A DNA stretch of 64,000 bases from Planctomycetota bacterium (GCA_021776795.1 JAJFFC010000030.1:1-64000), one strand, 5' to 3'. Shown: positions 8,508 through 16,541, numbered from the stretch's first letter. Numbers and translations are program-made. Notes: generated by a model not told the origin, from the letters alone.

Positions 8508-8527
8508 CGGGAGATGATCGACCAGGT

Positions 8528-8902
8528 TCAGGATTCGTCCTCCGTTCCGTCCTGCCCTGCCTCTTCCGCCTGGAGGTTCATTTCGGTGATTTCGTCCTCC
8601 TCGACCGTGCCGTAGGCGGCCTTGATGCGCACCGCCAACGACAGGCCGACGGCGGTGGTGGCCACGCCGACCACGATCGCGGTCAGAATCAGCACATGCG
8701 GGAGCGGATTCGAATAGACGGTCACCCCCTCCTCGAGGATCGGCGCAGTGCCGCCTTCGACCTTGCCGATGGTGATGTAAAGAATGAACACCGCGGTCGA
8801 GAACATGCCCAGGCCGATGACCTTCTTGACCAGGTTGCCGTGGGCGATGACCACGTACAGCGCTCCCATCATCAGGAACACGGAGACCAGATAGTCATAC
8901 AT
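8528..8902 (-). CDS. mrpC: Na+/H+ antiporter subunit C (NuoK-like)
   Basis: A 124-residue protein with three transmembrane helices, of MrpC/NuoK type: VSVFLMMGALYVVIAHGNLVKKVIGLGMFSTAVFIL and PHVLILTAIVVGVATTAVGLSLAVRI are the diagnostic segments (the LTAIVVG stretch is shared with NuoK). Its C terminus is extended by an acidic tail rich in Glu and Asp. It overlaps the mrpB-like gene by 8 bases. Confidence 0.92.
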   Translation of the reverse strand: MYDYLVSVFLMMGALYVVIAHGNLVKKVIGLGMFSTAVFILYITIGKVEGGTAPILEEGVTVYSNPLPHVLILTAIVVGVATTAVGLSLAVRIKAAYGTVEEDEITEMNLQAEEAGQDGTEDES

Positions 8903-9863
8903 CGTCGCGCCCCCCTTCCGACGGCAGTCGGAGGCCCGAGAAGGCGTTGAAGATCGACATCACCGCACCGAACACCGCCACGCCGATGCCGAACTCCACC
9001 AGCAGAATGCCCAGGTGTTCCCCCTTGACCGGGTCCGTGGCCAGCTTCGAGTAGTCGAGGAAGGGACCGCCGAGCAGCATGCCGGCCACGCCGACGCCGA
9101 GGTAGATGAGGATGCCGATGGCGATTAGGCGCTCGGTCCAGATGTGCGGCATCACCCGCCGCGCGTCTGCCTCGCCGAAGACTAGGTCGTAGACGATCAG
9201 CGCGGTGGCGAAAATGACGCCGGCCTGGAAGCCGCCGCCTGCGCCGTAGTCGCCGTGGAACTGCACGTACAGGCCGAACAGCATCACGAAGGCAATCAGC
9301 ACCTTGCCGACTACGCGCAGGACCAGCAGGTCGCCAATCGCCTCGCGGCCGCTGCTGCGGCCGCCGCGCACGCGCGTGCCGAGCAGCATCATCACCGCCA
9401 GCCCGGCGGTGAAGACCACAAAGACCTCGCCGAGGGTGTCGTAGCCGCGATAGCTGGCGAGCACGCCAGTGACCATGTTCGGTACCCCGGTCTCGCGCGG
9501 TCCGTCCTCGATGTAGCGCTTGGCGACGTGGGTGTGGGCCGGCGCCTCCGGGTCGCCGAAGTCCGGCGCATCGGTCATGCCGTAGACCAGCGCGGCGCCG
9601 GTCAGGCCGACCACCACCAGCGGCAGGGCCGGCGAGTGCTTGTGGCGCTGCTCGTAGCGCCCGGTCAGGCGTAGCGTGGAGAGCAGCAATACGGTGGAGA
9701 CGCCGGCGCCGACCGCGGCCTCGGTGAAGGCCACGTCCACCGCGTCCAGGTCCATGAACAGGATCGCGGTCAGGAAGCTGTAGATGCCGAACAGGATTGC
9801 GGCCGCAAACAGGTCCGTGCTGCGCACGGCGGCGATCACCGTCACCACCAGCAGGGCCAGCAT
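8895..9863 (-). CDS. mrpB: Fused MbhD/MbhE-MrpB-type antiporter subunit
   Basis: Three modules are visible: an MbhD-like DUF4040 segment (AVDVAFTEAAVGAGVSTVLLLS), an MbhE-like part with a soluble loop (residues near DAPDFGDPEAPAHTH to YRGYDTLGEVFVVFTAGLAVMMLLG), and an MnhB domain (QFHGDYGAGGGFQAGVIFATALIVYDL, HLGILLVEFGIGVAVFGAVMSIFNAFSG). In canonical Mrp the first two are the C terminus of MrpA. The reading frame is open further upstream and homology-like sequence (IEQLINLG) precedes this ATG, so the true start may be a non-ATG codon at about 9876-9887, just after or overlapping the mrpG stop. Confidence 0.88.
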   Translation of the reverse strand: MLALLVVTVIAAVRSTDLFAAAILFGIYSFLTAILFMDLDAVDVAFTEAAVGAGVSTVLLLSTLRLTGRYEQRHKHSPALPLVVVGLTGAALVYGMTDAPDFGDPEAPAHTHVAKRYIEDGPRETGVPNMVTGVLASYRGYDTLGEVFVVFTAGLAVMMLLGTRVRGGRSSGREAIGDLLVLRVVGKVLIAFVMLFGLYVQFHGDYGAGGGFQAGVIFATALIVYDLVFGEADARRVMPHIWTERLIAIGILIYLGVGVAGMLLGGPFLDYSKLATDPVKGEHLGILLVEFGIGVAVFGAVMSIFNAFSGLRLPSEGGRDDV

Positions 9864-9874
9864 CCCTAGGTTGA

Positions 9875-10222
9875 TCAGCTGTTCGATGACTCGTCTTCCT
9901 CCCCGGCGTCCGCGGGGTCCACGCCGGTGGTCGGCAACTCGCCGTCGAGCAAGGCGCCCTTGACCAGCGCATGGGTCGAGGTCGGGCTCGTCGACAGCAG
10001 AAAGAACAGCACCATCAGCAGCTTGACGGTGTCGAGCGAGGGCTCGATCTGGAGCATCACCCCGCATAGCAGGAGTGGGGCGGCCAGAGTCTCGGTGATG
10101 CTGTTGGCGTGCACACGCGAGAAGAAATCGGGCAACCGCAGCAGGCCGACGGCGCCGGTGAGGCATAGGAAGCCGCCCAGCAGGAAGAAGATCCAGCTCA
10201 AGACCTCGATGATCATCCCCAT
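9875..10222 (-). CDS. mrpG: Na+/H+ antiporter subunit G
   Basis: A 115-residue PhaG/MnhG protein with three helices: VLSWIFFLLGGFLCLTGAVGLLRLPDFFSRVHANS is the family signature (GxxRLPDxxxRxHA), followed by TLAAPLLLCGVMLQ and VKLLMVLFFLLSTSPTSTHALVKGAL. GGAGG precedes the ATG at 10220-10222, which overlaps the mrpF stop by one base. The C-terminal tail is acidic and partly Ser-rich (GEEDESSNS). Confidence 0.92.
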   Translation of the reverse strand: MGMIIEVLSWIFFLLGGFLCLTGAVGLLRLPDFFSRVHANSITETLAAPLLLCGVMLQIEPSLDTVKLLMVLFFLLSTSPTSTHALVKGALLDGELPTTGVDPADAGEEDESSNS

Positions 10223-10524
10223 CACGCGTCCTCCTGGATGCCGCGGCTGCGCGTCCACGTGCTGGCCTCGAAGTAACGCATGATGGCGACGGTGGTGACG
10301 AAGTTCACCATCGCGTAGAGCAGCGCCACGTCGACATAGCTGTTCCAGCCGAGGCCATGCCCTCCGACCGCTACCAGCAGCACGGTATTGGTGCCGAAGT
10401 TGTTGGCGGCGAGGATGCGGTCGTAGACACTCGGCCCGAGAACGGCGCGAATCAGCGCCAGGACCATCGTCACGAGGATTGCGAGGACTGCGGCGAGTAC
10501 CACGTCAGAGCTCCAACTTTCCAA
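10222..10524 (-). CDS. mrpF: Na+/H+ antiporter subunit F
   Basis: A 100-residue MnhF/MrpF protein: three helices with the signature LIRAVLGPSVYDRILAANNFGTNTVLL (RxxxGPxxxDRxxAxN) and VDVALLYAMVNFVTTVAIMRYFE. It overlaps the upstream mrpE-like gene by 20 bases and the downstream mrpG by one base, so the operon is translationally tight. Confidence 0.92.
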   Translation of the reverse strand: MESWSSDVVLAAVLAILVTMVLALIRAVLGPSVYDRILAANNFGTNTVLLVAVGGHGLGWNSYVDVALLYAMVNFVTTVAIMRYFEASTWTRSRGIQEDA

Positions 10525-11476
10525 TGCGGTGCTCCATCGCTCCTGCCCGCAATTCCTCGAGGTTCGCCTCGGCGAGGCTGTGCACCATCAGATGCTCTTT
10601 GTGGGCGCTGGTGGTCAGCGTCCCCGGCGTCAGGGTGATTGAATTGGCATAGAGAGTCTTCTTCAGGGGCGAGCGGATGTCGGTGTCAACGCGTGTCCAG
10701 GCCGGGGAAATGGGCAGCGCCGGGTCCCAGATACGGCGGGCGACGTCGGCACTCGACTTGACCGCCATCCACAGCAGCCAAATCAGGTAGCGGAGCAGGC
10801 CGATGGACGGCCGCGACCAGCTGATCTGGGCGTCGACGCGGTCCATCCGCATGCTTAGCCAGACGACCAACAGCACGGAGCCGAAGCCCAGGCCGAGCAG
10901 CAGCGTGGTGGCGTGCCCGGAGAGCAGGAGCCAGAAGGTGAATAGGGTCACCGTGACCACGGCGTAGTGGGCCACGTCGATCTTCTCGGTGGGAATCGGT
11001 TCATCCACGAACAGCAGGCAACCGACCCCGCCGGCGGTGTCCGGGAGCGCACCCTCGGCGACCTGGGCGACCCGGGCGCCGGTCTCACCGGCGAGCCTCG
11101 CCAGCTCCTTGAGCAGCTGGGCCGCGCGCACCCCGCGGCTGCCGCATTTCACGCAGCGGCGCGGCGGGCCCTCGGCCTCGCGGATGGTCCCGCAGGCGTC
11201 GCAGGCCCAGCCGTCCAAGGGCGCGAACCCTTGCTCGAGGAAGAGCACATCGGCCTTGCCGGCACGCAGCGCGGCGATGCAGGCACGGGTGCCGACGGCG
11301 CCGGTCTCTCGACTCTGCTCCTCGGGTTCCCGACCCAACGCGCCCAGGAACCGGCGCAGATCGCGGTCCTCGCCCTTCCCACCGGGTCCGGCGGTCTCTG
11401 TCGAATCCGCCGATGACATTGAGCGGGATTCCGTCATCGGCTGTTGCGCGTCGCTCCCAAGCCGGGAAAATAGCAT
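10505..11476 (-). CDS. mrpE: Na+/H+ antiporter subunit E with N-terminal eRF1-domain-3-like zinc module
   Basis: Residues about 168-323 are MrpE: two helices (VVTVTLFTFWLLLSGHATTLLLG, GSVLLVVWLSMRM), LLRYLIWLLWMAVKSSADVARRI, and LYANSITLTPGTLTT, the family hallmark. MrpE is normally about 160 residues; here some 150 residues precede it. They look like the C-terminal domain of eRF1/Pelota/baeRF proteins: ALRAGKADVLFLEQG, a zinc-ribbon pair Cys92/Cys95 and Cys108/Cys111, a helix LLKELARLAGETGARV and the ending GGVGCLLF. The frame is continuous. First gene of the operon; start at 11476 has no clear ribosome site, and ATGs at 11437 and 11419 are alternatives. Confidence 0.82.
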   Translation of the reverse strand: MLFSRLGSDAQQPMTESRSMSSADSTETAGPGGKGEDRDLRRFLGALGREPEEQSRETGAVGTRACIAALRAGKADVLFLEQGFAPLDGWACDACGTIREAEGPPRRCVKCGSRGVRAAQLLKELARLAGETGARVAQVAEGALPDTAGGVGCLLFVDEPIPTEKIDVAHYAVVTVTLFTFWLLLSGHATTLLLGLGFGSVLLVVWLSMRMDRVDAQISWSRPSIGLLRYLIWLLWMAVKSSADVARRIWDPALPISPAWTRVDTDIRSPLKKTLYANSITLTPGTLTTSAHKEHLMVHSLAEANLEELRAGAMEHRIGKLEL

Positions 11477-11713
11477 GGCTTCGCGAGAAGACGCAAGCGG
11501 TGCCGAACGAGATGCGGGGACGCCGAAGCTCCTGGCGTCGCTCCTTTATGGCTCTGGTTTGCAACAGCGGTTGCCATTGCCTTGCAAGTATTTCGTGGTA
11601 GCTTGCGTCCTGAGCAAGGGGGTAAGCTCAGTTGCGTCAGAAGCCTGGATTTGGGTCACCTTCCACTCTGTGAACCAGGTCGCTCACGACCTAATCCCTT
11701 AGCCGCGCACACG
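11477..11713. other. Intergenic region between the Mrp operon and the CPBP gene
   Basis: A 237-base divergent spacer that should hold the promoter of the antiporter operon. Composition falls from GC-rich to mixed within it. AATCCCTTAGCC at about 11693-11704 resembles the right end of the attC-like elements but lacks the G of GTT. I see no convincing -35/-10 pair, terminator or RNA gene. A frame continuous with the next gene is open from 11582 but its leader looks non-coding. Confidence 0.35.
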
Positions 11714-12436
11714 ATGAAAGACCTTCACGATAGTGGACAATCTCAATCTTCGATCTCTCGCGGGATTGGAGCAGGAGCATTCTTCATTGACCTAGCCATC
11801 TATTTACCGGCTATCTTCCTCATAAGAGAGGTTTACTTCGATCGTTTTGGGTTTCTAGCTAATGGACTCTTTTGGTCATTCACGGGATTGGCTGTTGCAG
11901 CTTGGAGAATGAAGGCAAGAGGAGTGACTTGGCATGAACTCGGTCTTTGCAAGCCCGCTCATCTTAAACAGCTGGGAATCGCCACGGCGGTTACTCTCGG
12001 AATGGCTATCGGGTCCATCATCCTCTTTGAGATTCTCAAAGATCAGTTCTCGTGGAACTTGTCTCCTGACACTTCGAATGAGGCAGCAGTCAGCAAATTT
12101 GGCAATCTAGAGGGCAACTGGATTCTGTTTTTTTCCATAATCCCGGTGATCTGGCTCGAGTCATTCCTCGAGGAGATATTGGACCGAGGATTCATGATGA
12201 ACTGGATTGAGAGAATGTTCTCGAGCACTTTGGTTGCCACGATCCTTGCGGTGATTCTCCAGGCAGTGATATTCGGTTTTCGACACTCGAATGATTTCTC
12301 TGAACGGTCGATTACTGTCGGCCTTATTGGCCTTGGCATGGGGCTGGGTTATGTGCTTTTCGGTCGAAACCTGTGGCCTCTCATCCTGGCCCACTGCATC
12401 CTGAATACCGTGTCTATGCTTGACAGAGTAGGGTGA
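11714..12436 (+). CDS. CPBP-family (CAAX/Abi-type) intramembrane protease
   Basis: A 240-residue multi-spanning membrane protein. The three CPBP motifs are in order: EEILDRG (EExxxR, the catalytic glutamates), FGFRH (FxxxH) and LAHCILN (HxxxN), each in a hydrophobic helix in the C-terminal half. Bacterial CPBP proteins are glutamate-type intramembrane proteases or their relatives, often linked to bacteriocin immunity or membrane stress. The end of the gene overlaps attC-like element D, so this may be a cassette gene. Confidence 0.85.
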   Translation: MKDLHDSGQSQSSISRGIGAGAFFIDLAIYLPAIFLIREVYFDRFGFLANGLFWSFTGLAVAAWRMKARGVTWHELGLCKPAHLKQLGIATAVTLGMAIGSIILFEILKDQFSWNLSPDTSNEAAVSKFGNLEGNWILFFSIIPVIWLESFLEEILDRGFMMNWIERMFSSTLVATILAVILQAVIFGFRHSNDFSERSITVGLIGLGMGLGYVLFGRNLWPLILAHCILNTVSMLDRVG

Positions 12437-12470
12437 AACATTGGATTCCGAATAGCCTACCCCGTTAGGC
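12418..12470 (+). repeat. attC-like element D
   Basis: A 53-base element from GCTTGAC (12418-12424, one base off RYYYAAC, inside the end of the CPBP gene) to GTTAGGC (12464-12470, perfect GTTRRRY). CCGAATAGCCTACCCC before the right box matches the core of element C almost base for base. GTAGG and CCTAC can pair, and TTGGATTCCGAA lies at the tip. Lies on the far side of the Mrp block from elements A to C. Confidence 0.45.
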
Positions 12471-12554
12471 ACACCTCAAGGAAACGCCTCATCCTTCTGC
12501 TTTCACTGACTTGCATCCAGTGCAGCAGACCCTCTGTGCCAAACGCTTACTAGA

Positions 12555-13358
12555 ATGGGAAGCATGAGCGAAGCCTTCAAGCCACGCGTCGGCGGAGTCC
12601 TTAGCGCCGACATCGCCGTTCCCGAACATGAACGGGAGTTACGCTTCTACTCACGCGTTCTCAGCACGGGCAAAATCCCATTATGGCGCGAAGACTTGAT
12701 GAACAATCATGGCATGCCGATTATCGGCTTGGGCGCGCGCATCCCGGAGTATGCCGACTTGCCATTACAATGGATGCCGCACATTCAAGTTACCGATGTT
12801 GCTTCCAGTGTCGAGCGCGCGCTTCGTTTGGGCGGCAGTGAGTTGATGCACGGCAAAGATGACCACGGCGAAAGTCAGTGGGCGGTCCTCAGTGACCCTA
12901 ATGGCGCTGCATTCGGAATCATGCCGGTCGTGCCTGCAGAGGCCATTCCTGCACCAGATGGCGATGGCCCTTCGGATTCCGCTGCCACTATGGGTCGCAT
13001 TGCCTGGCTCGATCTCACCGTTCCCGATGCCTCGGCAACGCGAGATTTCTACCGCGAGGTGGTTGGATGGTCCGCGCAAGATGTTGGCATGGAGGACGCC
13101 GGTGAGAAATATGCTGACTACAGCATGCTCTGCGAAGACGGGAATGCCGCGGCAGGAGTTTGTCACGCGCGTGGAGTCAACCAGGGCCTGCCGGCCACCT
13201 GGATGATCTACTTGCCGGTGGGTGATCTCGAAGAAAGCTTGCGGCGTGTCGAAGAGGAGGGCGGCAAAATCCTGAAAGCGACACGAGGCTCCGATGGTGC
13301 GTACTCCTATGCCGCCATTCAGGATCCAGTGGGTGCGTTCCTAGCGTTGGCGCAATGA
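12555..13358 (+). CDS. Two-domain VOC (glyoxalase/bleomycin-resistance) protein
   Basis: 267 residues forming two vicinal-oxygen-chelate modules. The first (about 12-130) starts SADIAVPEHERELRFYSRVL and ends WAVLSDPNGAAFGIMP; the second (about 145-265) starts IAWLDLTVPDASATRDFYREVVGW and ends YAAIQDPVGAFLALAQ. This two-module layout is common in hydroxylases or resistance-like proteins of unknown substrate. The stop overlaps the next start (ATGA). Confidence 0.85.
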   Translation: MGSMSEAFKPRVGGVLSADIAVPEHERELRFYSRVLSTGKIPLWREDLMNNHGMPIIGLGARIPEYADLPLQWMPHIQVTDVASSVERALRLGGSELMHGKDDHGESQWAVLSDPNGAAFGIMPVVPAEAIPAPDGDGPSDSAATMGRIAWLDLTVPDASATRDFYREVVGWSAQDVGMEDAGEKYADYSMLCEDGNAAAGVCHARGVNQGLPATWMIYLPVGDLEESLRRVEEEGGKILKATRGSDGAYSYAAIQDPVGAFLALAQ

Positions 13359-13708
13359 GTGAGAGTGAGTCCCAGGAGTTAAGGCCTTCGCCATACCTAT
13401 CGAGAATTCATGCCGTGATATTCCTCATTCCGGCTCTAGGATTCGCTTTAGCCATGCTCCTTGGGGGCAATTTTGCAATTCTTGGTGGTCCCTATGCCGG
13501 CTCCATTTACCGAGATTGGCAATCCTGTTGCACCGAAGTCTCGGTTTCCCTCTCCTATTGGGGACTGGCCGCAATCGGGGTTGGATTGGCCCTTCAATTT
13601 ATGATCAAGCCAGGTTCTCTGAATCGCGTGCGCTATTGGGTTTGGGCACTCTCCTTCGTCCCATGGCTTTTGGCTTGTTTTCCCTCTTTGGCGCATGCGG
13701 TTAGCTAA
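13355..13708 (+). CDS. Small membrane protein, family not recognised
   Basis: A 117-residue protein with three hydrophobic segments (VIFLIPALGFALAMLLGG, YWGLAAIGVGLALQFMI, WVWALSFVPWLLACFPSLA). The start overlaps the VOC gene stop by four bases. A CC pair (DWQSCCTE) lies in the first loop. No function can be assigned. Confidence 0.6.
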   Translation: MSESESQELRPSPYLSRIHAVIFLIPALGFALAMLLGGNFAILGGPYAGSIYRDWQSCCTEVSVSLSYWGLAAIGVGLALQFMIKPGSLNRVRYWVWALSFVPWLLACFPSLAHAVS

Positions 13709-13759
13709 ATCGAACTGGCGCAAGGTGATGCACTGCCCTTGGCAAGGCAATAGGGAGCT

Positions 13760-14020
13760 ATGAATAAAAGTGACAAGGGAGAGAAATGCTTCCTCGCGAG
13801 CTGCCTAGCCTTCCTGGCCGCATTCCTTGTGATTGATTTTGGACAGGCCGACAACACGATTGCCTTCAGACCCGATTATCACGGAGGGTGGTGGAAAGCT
13901 TTTGCGGGCAGTAGCTCAGGAAAGATGACTGATGGCGGCGCCGCGCTTTTGGTGATTGCAGCCGTAGTCCTATTTTGCCTTGCCATTCGCTTCTCAAATC
14001 AGTCTGAGAAATCGGAGTAG
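13760..14020 (+). CDS. Small two-helix membrane protein, family not recognised
   Basis: 86 residues with one hydrophobic helix near each end (CFLASCLAFLAAFLVIDFG and AALLVIAAVVLFCLAIRF) and a Gly-rich loop of about 40 residues between them. AGGGAGCT before the ATG is a reasonable ribosome site. It reads on the same strand as the surrounding small genes. Confidence 0.55.
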   Translation: MNKSDKGEKCFLASCLAFLAAFLVIDFGQADNTIAFRPDYHGGWWKAFAGSSSGKMTDGGAALLVIAAVVLFCLAIRFSNQSEKSE

Positions 14021-14042
14021 GTTGAAGCGCTTTGCACGAACC

Positions 14043-14522
14043 ATGTTGAACTCTCGCGAACAAGATTTTCTGAACAGCTATCTCGCCACGCTTTCGCCAG
14101 ATGAGCGCGAGCTGATTCCACATGTGGTGGCCGAACACTTCTGCGCAGAGGAACATGGCGCAAACCAATGCGCAGAGCTCGTTCGCATCGGCAAGAAAGT
14201 GGCCACCTGCAGTATGAAATATTGGTATGACATCGGGGAATGCCCGATGCCGGTCGTCAACAGCTTGATGATTGTTCTCGACTGGTCCGGCAAGCCGACT
14301 TCCATCATTCAGACCACCGAGGTCTCCGAATCTAGATTTTGCGATGTCAGCGCAGAGCATGCGCATGCTGAAGGCGAAGGAGATCAAAGTCTTGCCTGGT
14401 GGCGCCGTGCGCACCATGACTTCTTTCAGATGGAGTGCGCAGGAGCCGGGATTGAGTTTTCAGAGGAGACTTTGCTTGTTCAAGAGCGATTTAAAGTCGT
14501 TTATCTGGCAGACCCTGATTAG
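14043..14522 (+). CDS. ASCH-domain protein
   Basis: A 159-residue protein containing the ASCH fold (PUA-like, RNA-associated or nucleotide-handling). Typical elements are GANQCAELVRIGKKVATCSMKYW (the GxKxxT region), VNSLMIVLDWSGKPTSIIQTTEV and the acidic GEGDQSLAWWRRAHHDFF near the end. The whole-protein arrangement matches the stand-alone ASCH family of about 150 residues. ATG at 14043 gives the family N terminus; an earlier in-frame start at 13980 would overlap the preceding gene. Confidence 0.85.
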   Translation: MLNSREQDFLNSYLATLSPDERELIPHVVAEHFCAEEHGANQCAELVRIGKKVATCSMKYWYDIGECPMPVVNSLMIVLDWSGKPTSIIQTTEVSESRFCDVSAEHAHAEGEGDQSLAWWRRAHHDFFQMECAGAGIEFSEETLLVQERFKVVYLADPD

Positions 14523-14534
14523 GGAAGTTCCTGC

Positions 14535-14990
14535 CTAGCTTGCCGCCCAACTTGATTCAATCGTGGTGCCAGCGGTGCGCAGTAGGCTCAAGACTGGGCA
14601 CCGTGCATCTACTTGGCTTCCTAAGACGCGGGCTTGCTCTTCACTCACACCCGCCACCGAAGCGGAGATGCGCACTCGCTCAAAGCAACCTTCCGAGTCC
14701 TGCGCCATTCCCATAAAGCCAGCCAGGTTTAGAGAAACCTCGAGCTTGATTTGAACTTTCCCGGCATCGATCCCCATTTCTTCCGCGACGACTTGTGCTT
14801 GTTCATTTTGGCAACCAGCGAGGGATGCTACAAAATGATGCATGGGATTGGGTCCGCTGTTTGAGCCTCCATCCTCTTTGGGCTCGTCTACCTGAAATGC
14901 CCACTCGGTGTCAGAAATGTCAACACGGGTAGGCCAGCCGCTGCCAAGGGCAGTAGCGCGAAAGTCTTCGATGTGAGTTTGATCAGTCAT
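14535..14990 (-). CDS. OsmC/Ohr-family protein
   Basis: A 151-residue OsmC-like protein, family of thiol peroxidases that reduce organic hydroperoxides. The two redox cysteines are in LAGCQNEQAQ and DARCPVLSLL, and GGSNSGPNPMHHFVASLAGC is the family's pre-catalytic segment. It lacks the first Arg context of Ohr, so belongs to the broader OsmC group. It is convergent with the ASCH gene (12 bases between stops) and is the first minus-strand gene right of the Mrp block. Confidence 0.88.
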   Translation of the reverse strand: MTDQTHIEDFRATALGSGWPTRVDISDTEWAFQVDEPKEDGGSNSGPNPMHHFVASLAGCQNEQAQVVAEEMGIDAGKVQIKLEVSLNLAGFMGMAQDSEGCFERVRISASVAGVSEEQARVLGSQVDARCPVLSLLRTAGTTIESSWAAS

Positions 14991-15139
14991 GGTGATTCTC
15001 CTATGGGCGTGGTTTCGCGGACTCCCAGGCCTTGTGACAAGAATCTTTCGCTACAATCCATGCGGCAAACTTACTCTCAAAATGAAAATCCAACTCGCAC
15101 CGTGATAGTTCTGACGGTGGTTTTCTACTTTGGACTTAA

Positions 15140-15709
15140 GTGGGCGGATTAAGCGAAGTTGAGTACACCTTGGCCATCTCATACCCTCGAAGCGCACCCC
15201 TTCCTCCTGAATGGGAGGTAGCCATGGGCCTTCAGGTTTACCTCGAAGAAAACGGTTTCCTGAAGGAGGCTTATGATGCACCGCGGACGCCCGCGACTTT
15301 TCTAAAGGTCAAGTTCTCCGTGCCGAATCCGCCGAGGCACCGCTGGGCGATAATGCTGCACGACCTCCATCACGTTGCGACAGGATTTGGAACGAACCCC
15401 GCAGGGGAAGGCCAGCTTTCGGCATGGGAATGTCGTAGGGGATTAAGGAGTCTTGGCTTTTATGTGGGCTCCATTGTGTTCAGTGGATTCTTGCTCGGAC
15501 TCTTGGTGGCACCGATCAAGACCGTCCAGGCGTGGAGAGCTTCAAAGTCCGGAACCTCCTTGTTTCACCTTTCTGAATTCAGCTATGAGGACTTATTGGC
15601 GTTAAAAATTCATGAACTCCGAGAGCTCATGGGCATCGCTCGTGATGGCCTGTATCACGGGACCAGGGGGTTGCATTCGGGTGCGCCGAAGCCGGTGGCA
15701 GATGACTAG
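15140..15709 (+). CDS. Coq4-like protein
   Basis: The motif HDLHHVATGFGTNPAGEGQ fits the HDxxH...E zinc/ligand motif of Coq4-related proteins, and NPPRHRWAIML precedes it as in the short bacterial relatives. A hydrophobic stretch (FYVGSIVFSGFLLGLLVAP) follows. Coq4 takes part in ubiquinone ring decarboxylation in eukaryotes; the role of these bacterial homologues is unknown. GTG at 15140 gives the longest form (189 residues); ATG at 15224 has the better ribosome site (GGGAGG seven bases upstream) but cuts family-like sequence (PLPPEWEVAMGLQVYLEENGF), so I keep the longer one. Confidence 0.6.
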   Translation: MGGLSEVEYTLAISYPRSAPLPPEWEVAMGLQVYLEENGFLKEAYDAPRTPATFLKVKFSVPNPPRHRWAIMLHDLHHVATGFGTNPAGEGQLSAWECRRGLRSLGFYVGSIVFSGFLLGLLVAPIKTVQAWRASKSGTSLFHLSEFSYEDLLALKIHELRELMGIARDGLYHGTRGLHSGAPKPVADD

Positions 15710-15824
15710 GCAGTGCTATCATCGCTTTGTTACTGATTGATTTTGCAGCCGCTTGGATGGCGAAAGCAAACTGGCCTGCGCGTAGGGGAATCGGGTTGAT
15801 TTGAATGATGACAGGTTTATTCTC

Positions 15825-16118
15825 ATGAGAACGGCAGAAGCAAAAGGCAATAGTGAGCTGACGACCCTGGCACGATGCCTTGGCGGGTGGGCCGTTTTTT
15901 ACCTCTGTACCGTTTTCACCGGATCCTTTGGCTGGCAGATTCTCAGCTATGCGTTTTACTATCCGATTCCTGTAGGAGCTTTGCTTGTTGCCATATCTTA
16001 TGCCTATGTGTGCAAGCGCCACCCGAAACAATACGTTTTGAACCTGCTTCTTGCCCTTCTTGCGTTCTCACTCTCTTGGCCGCTCCTCCTGTTCGTCGTT
16101 TTTGTGCTGGCGGCATAA
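15825..16118 (+). CDS. Small membrane protein, family not recognised
   Basis: A protein of 97 residues with three hydrophobic segments (GGWAVFYLCTVFTGSFG, YYPIPVGALLVAISYAYV, VLNLLLALLAFSLSWPLLLFVVFVLAA). ATG at 15825 is preferred; a TTG at 15801 in frame would add eight residues. It is 12 bases upstream of another small membrane protein, likely co-transcribed. Confidence 0.6.
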   Translation: MRTAEAKGNSELTTLARCLGGWAVFYLCTVFTGSFGWQILSYAFYYPIPVGALLVAISYAYVCKRHPKQYVLNLLLALLAFSLSWPLLLFVVFVLAA

Positions 16119-16130
16119 AGGGCTGCTCCC

Positions 16131-16541
16131 ATGAATCAAGCGAGTCACGCTACTTGGAAATCCAGACTCCTGTGGATTGGTTATCTGCTGGTGGCTTCCT
16201 GCGTTGCCCACCTAATGGGGTGCTGGTTATTCCTGCTCGCCCTTGGCATGACGGGTGGCCCCAGTTTCATTTGGGAAGGTTTTTTCTTCAGCCTGACGGC
16301 CATGTTCACGGGTTTCCCTTTCATCGCGGCAACATGGGCAATGTTCACTTTACCGCTCTCCGCCGTTTGCGCTTACCTGAAGTGGTATCAAAACCTTTGG
16401 CTGACGACAGGCGTTGGCTTGGCCAGCGGTGCATTGATCTCGGGAGTTATCACGGCGGTTCCTGGGGCACTCGTGGCCGCGCTGTTTAGTGCATTCACTC
16501 GCGAATGGGGTGGCTACACAAAATCTAAGTCGCCTAACTAG
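16131..16541 (+). CDS. Four-helix membrane protein, family not recognised
   Basis: 136 residues with four hydrophobic segments: IGYLLVASCVAHLMGCWLFLLALGM, GFFFSLTAMFTGFPFIAATWAMFTLPLSAVCAY, and GVGLASGALISGVITAVPGALVAALFS. The stop codon lies inside the GCCTAAC box of the following attC-like element, as often seen for cassette genes. Confidence 0.6.
   Translation: MNQASHATWKSRLLWIGYLLVASCVAHLMGCWLFLLALGMTGGPSFIWEGFFFSLTAMFTGFPFIAATWAMFTLPLSAVCAYLKWYQNLWLTTGVGLASGALISGVITAVPGALVAALFSAFTREWGGYTKSKSPN

Noticed and set aside
11690..11706. AATCCCTTAGCC as an attC remnant at the right junction of the Mrp block
   Set aside because: The essential G of GTT is missing and there is no pairing left half. 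Suggestive but not supportable.
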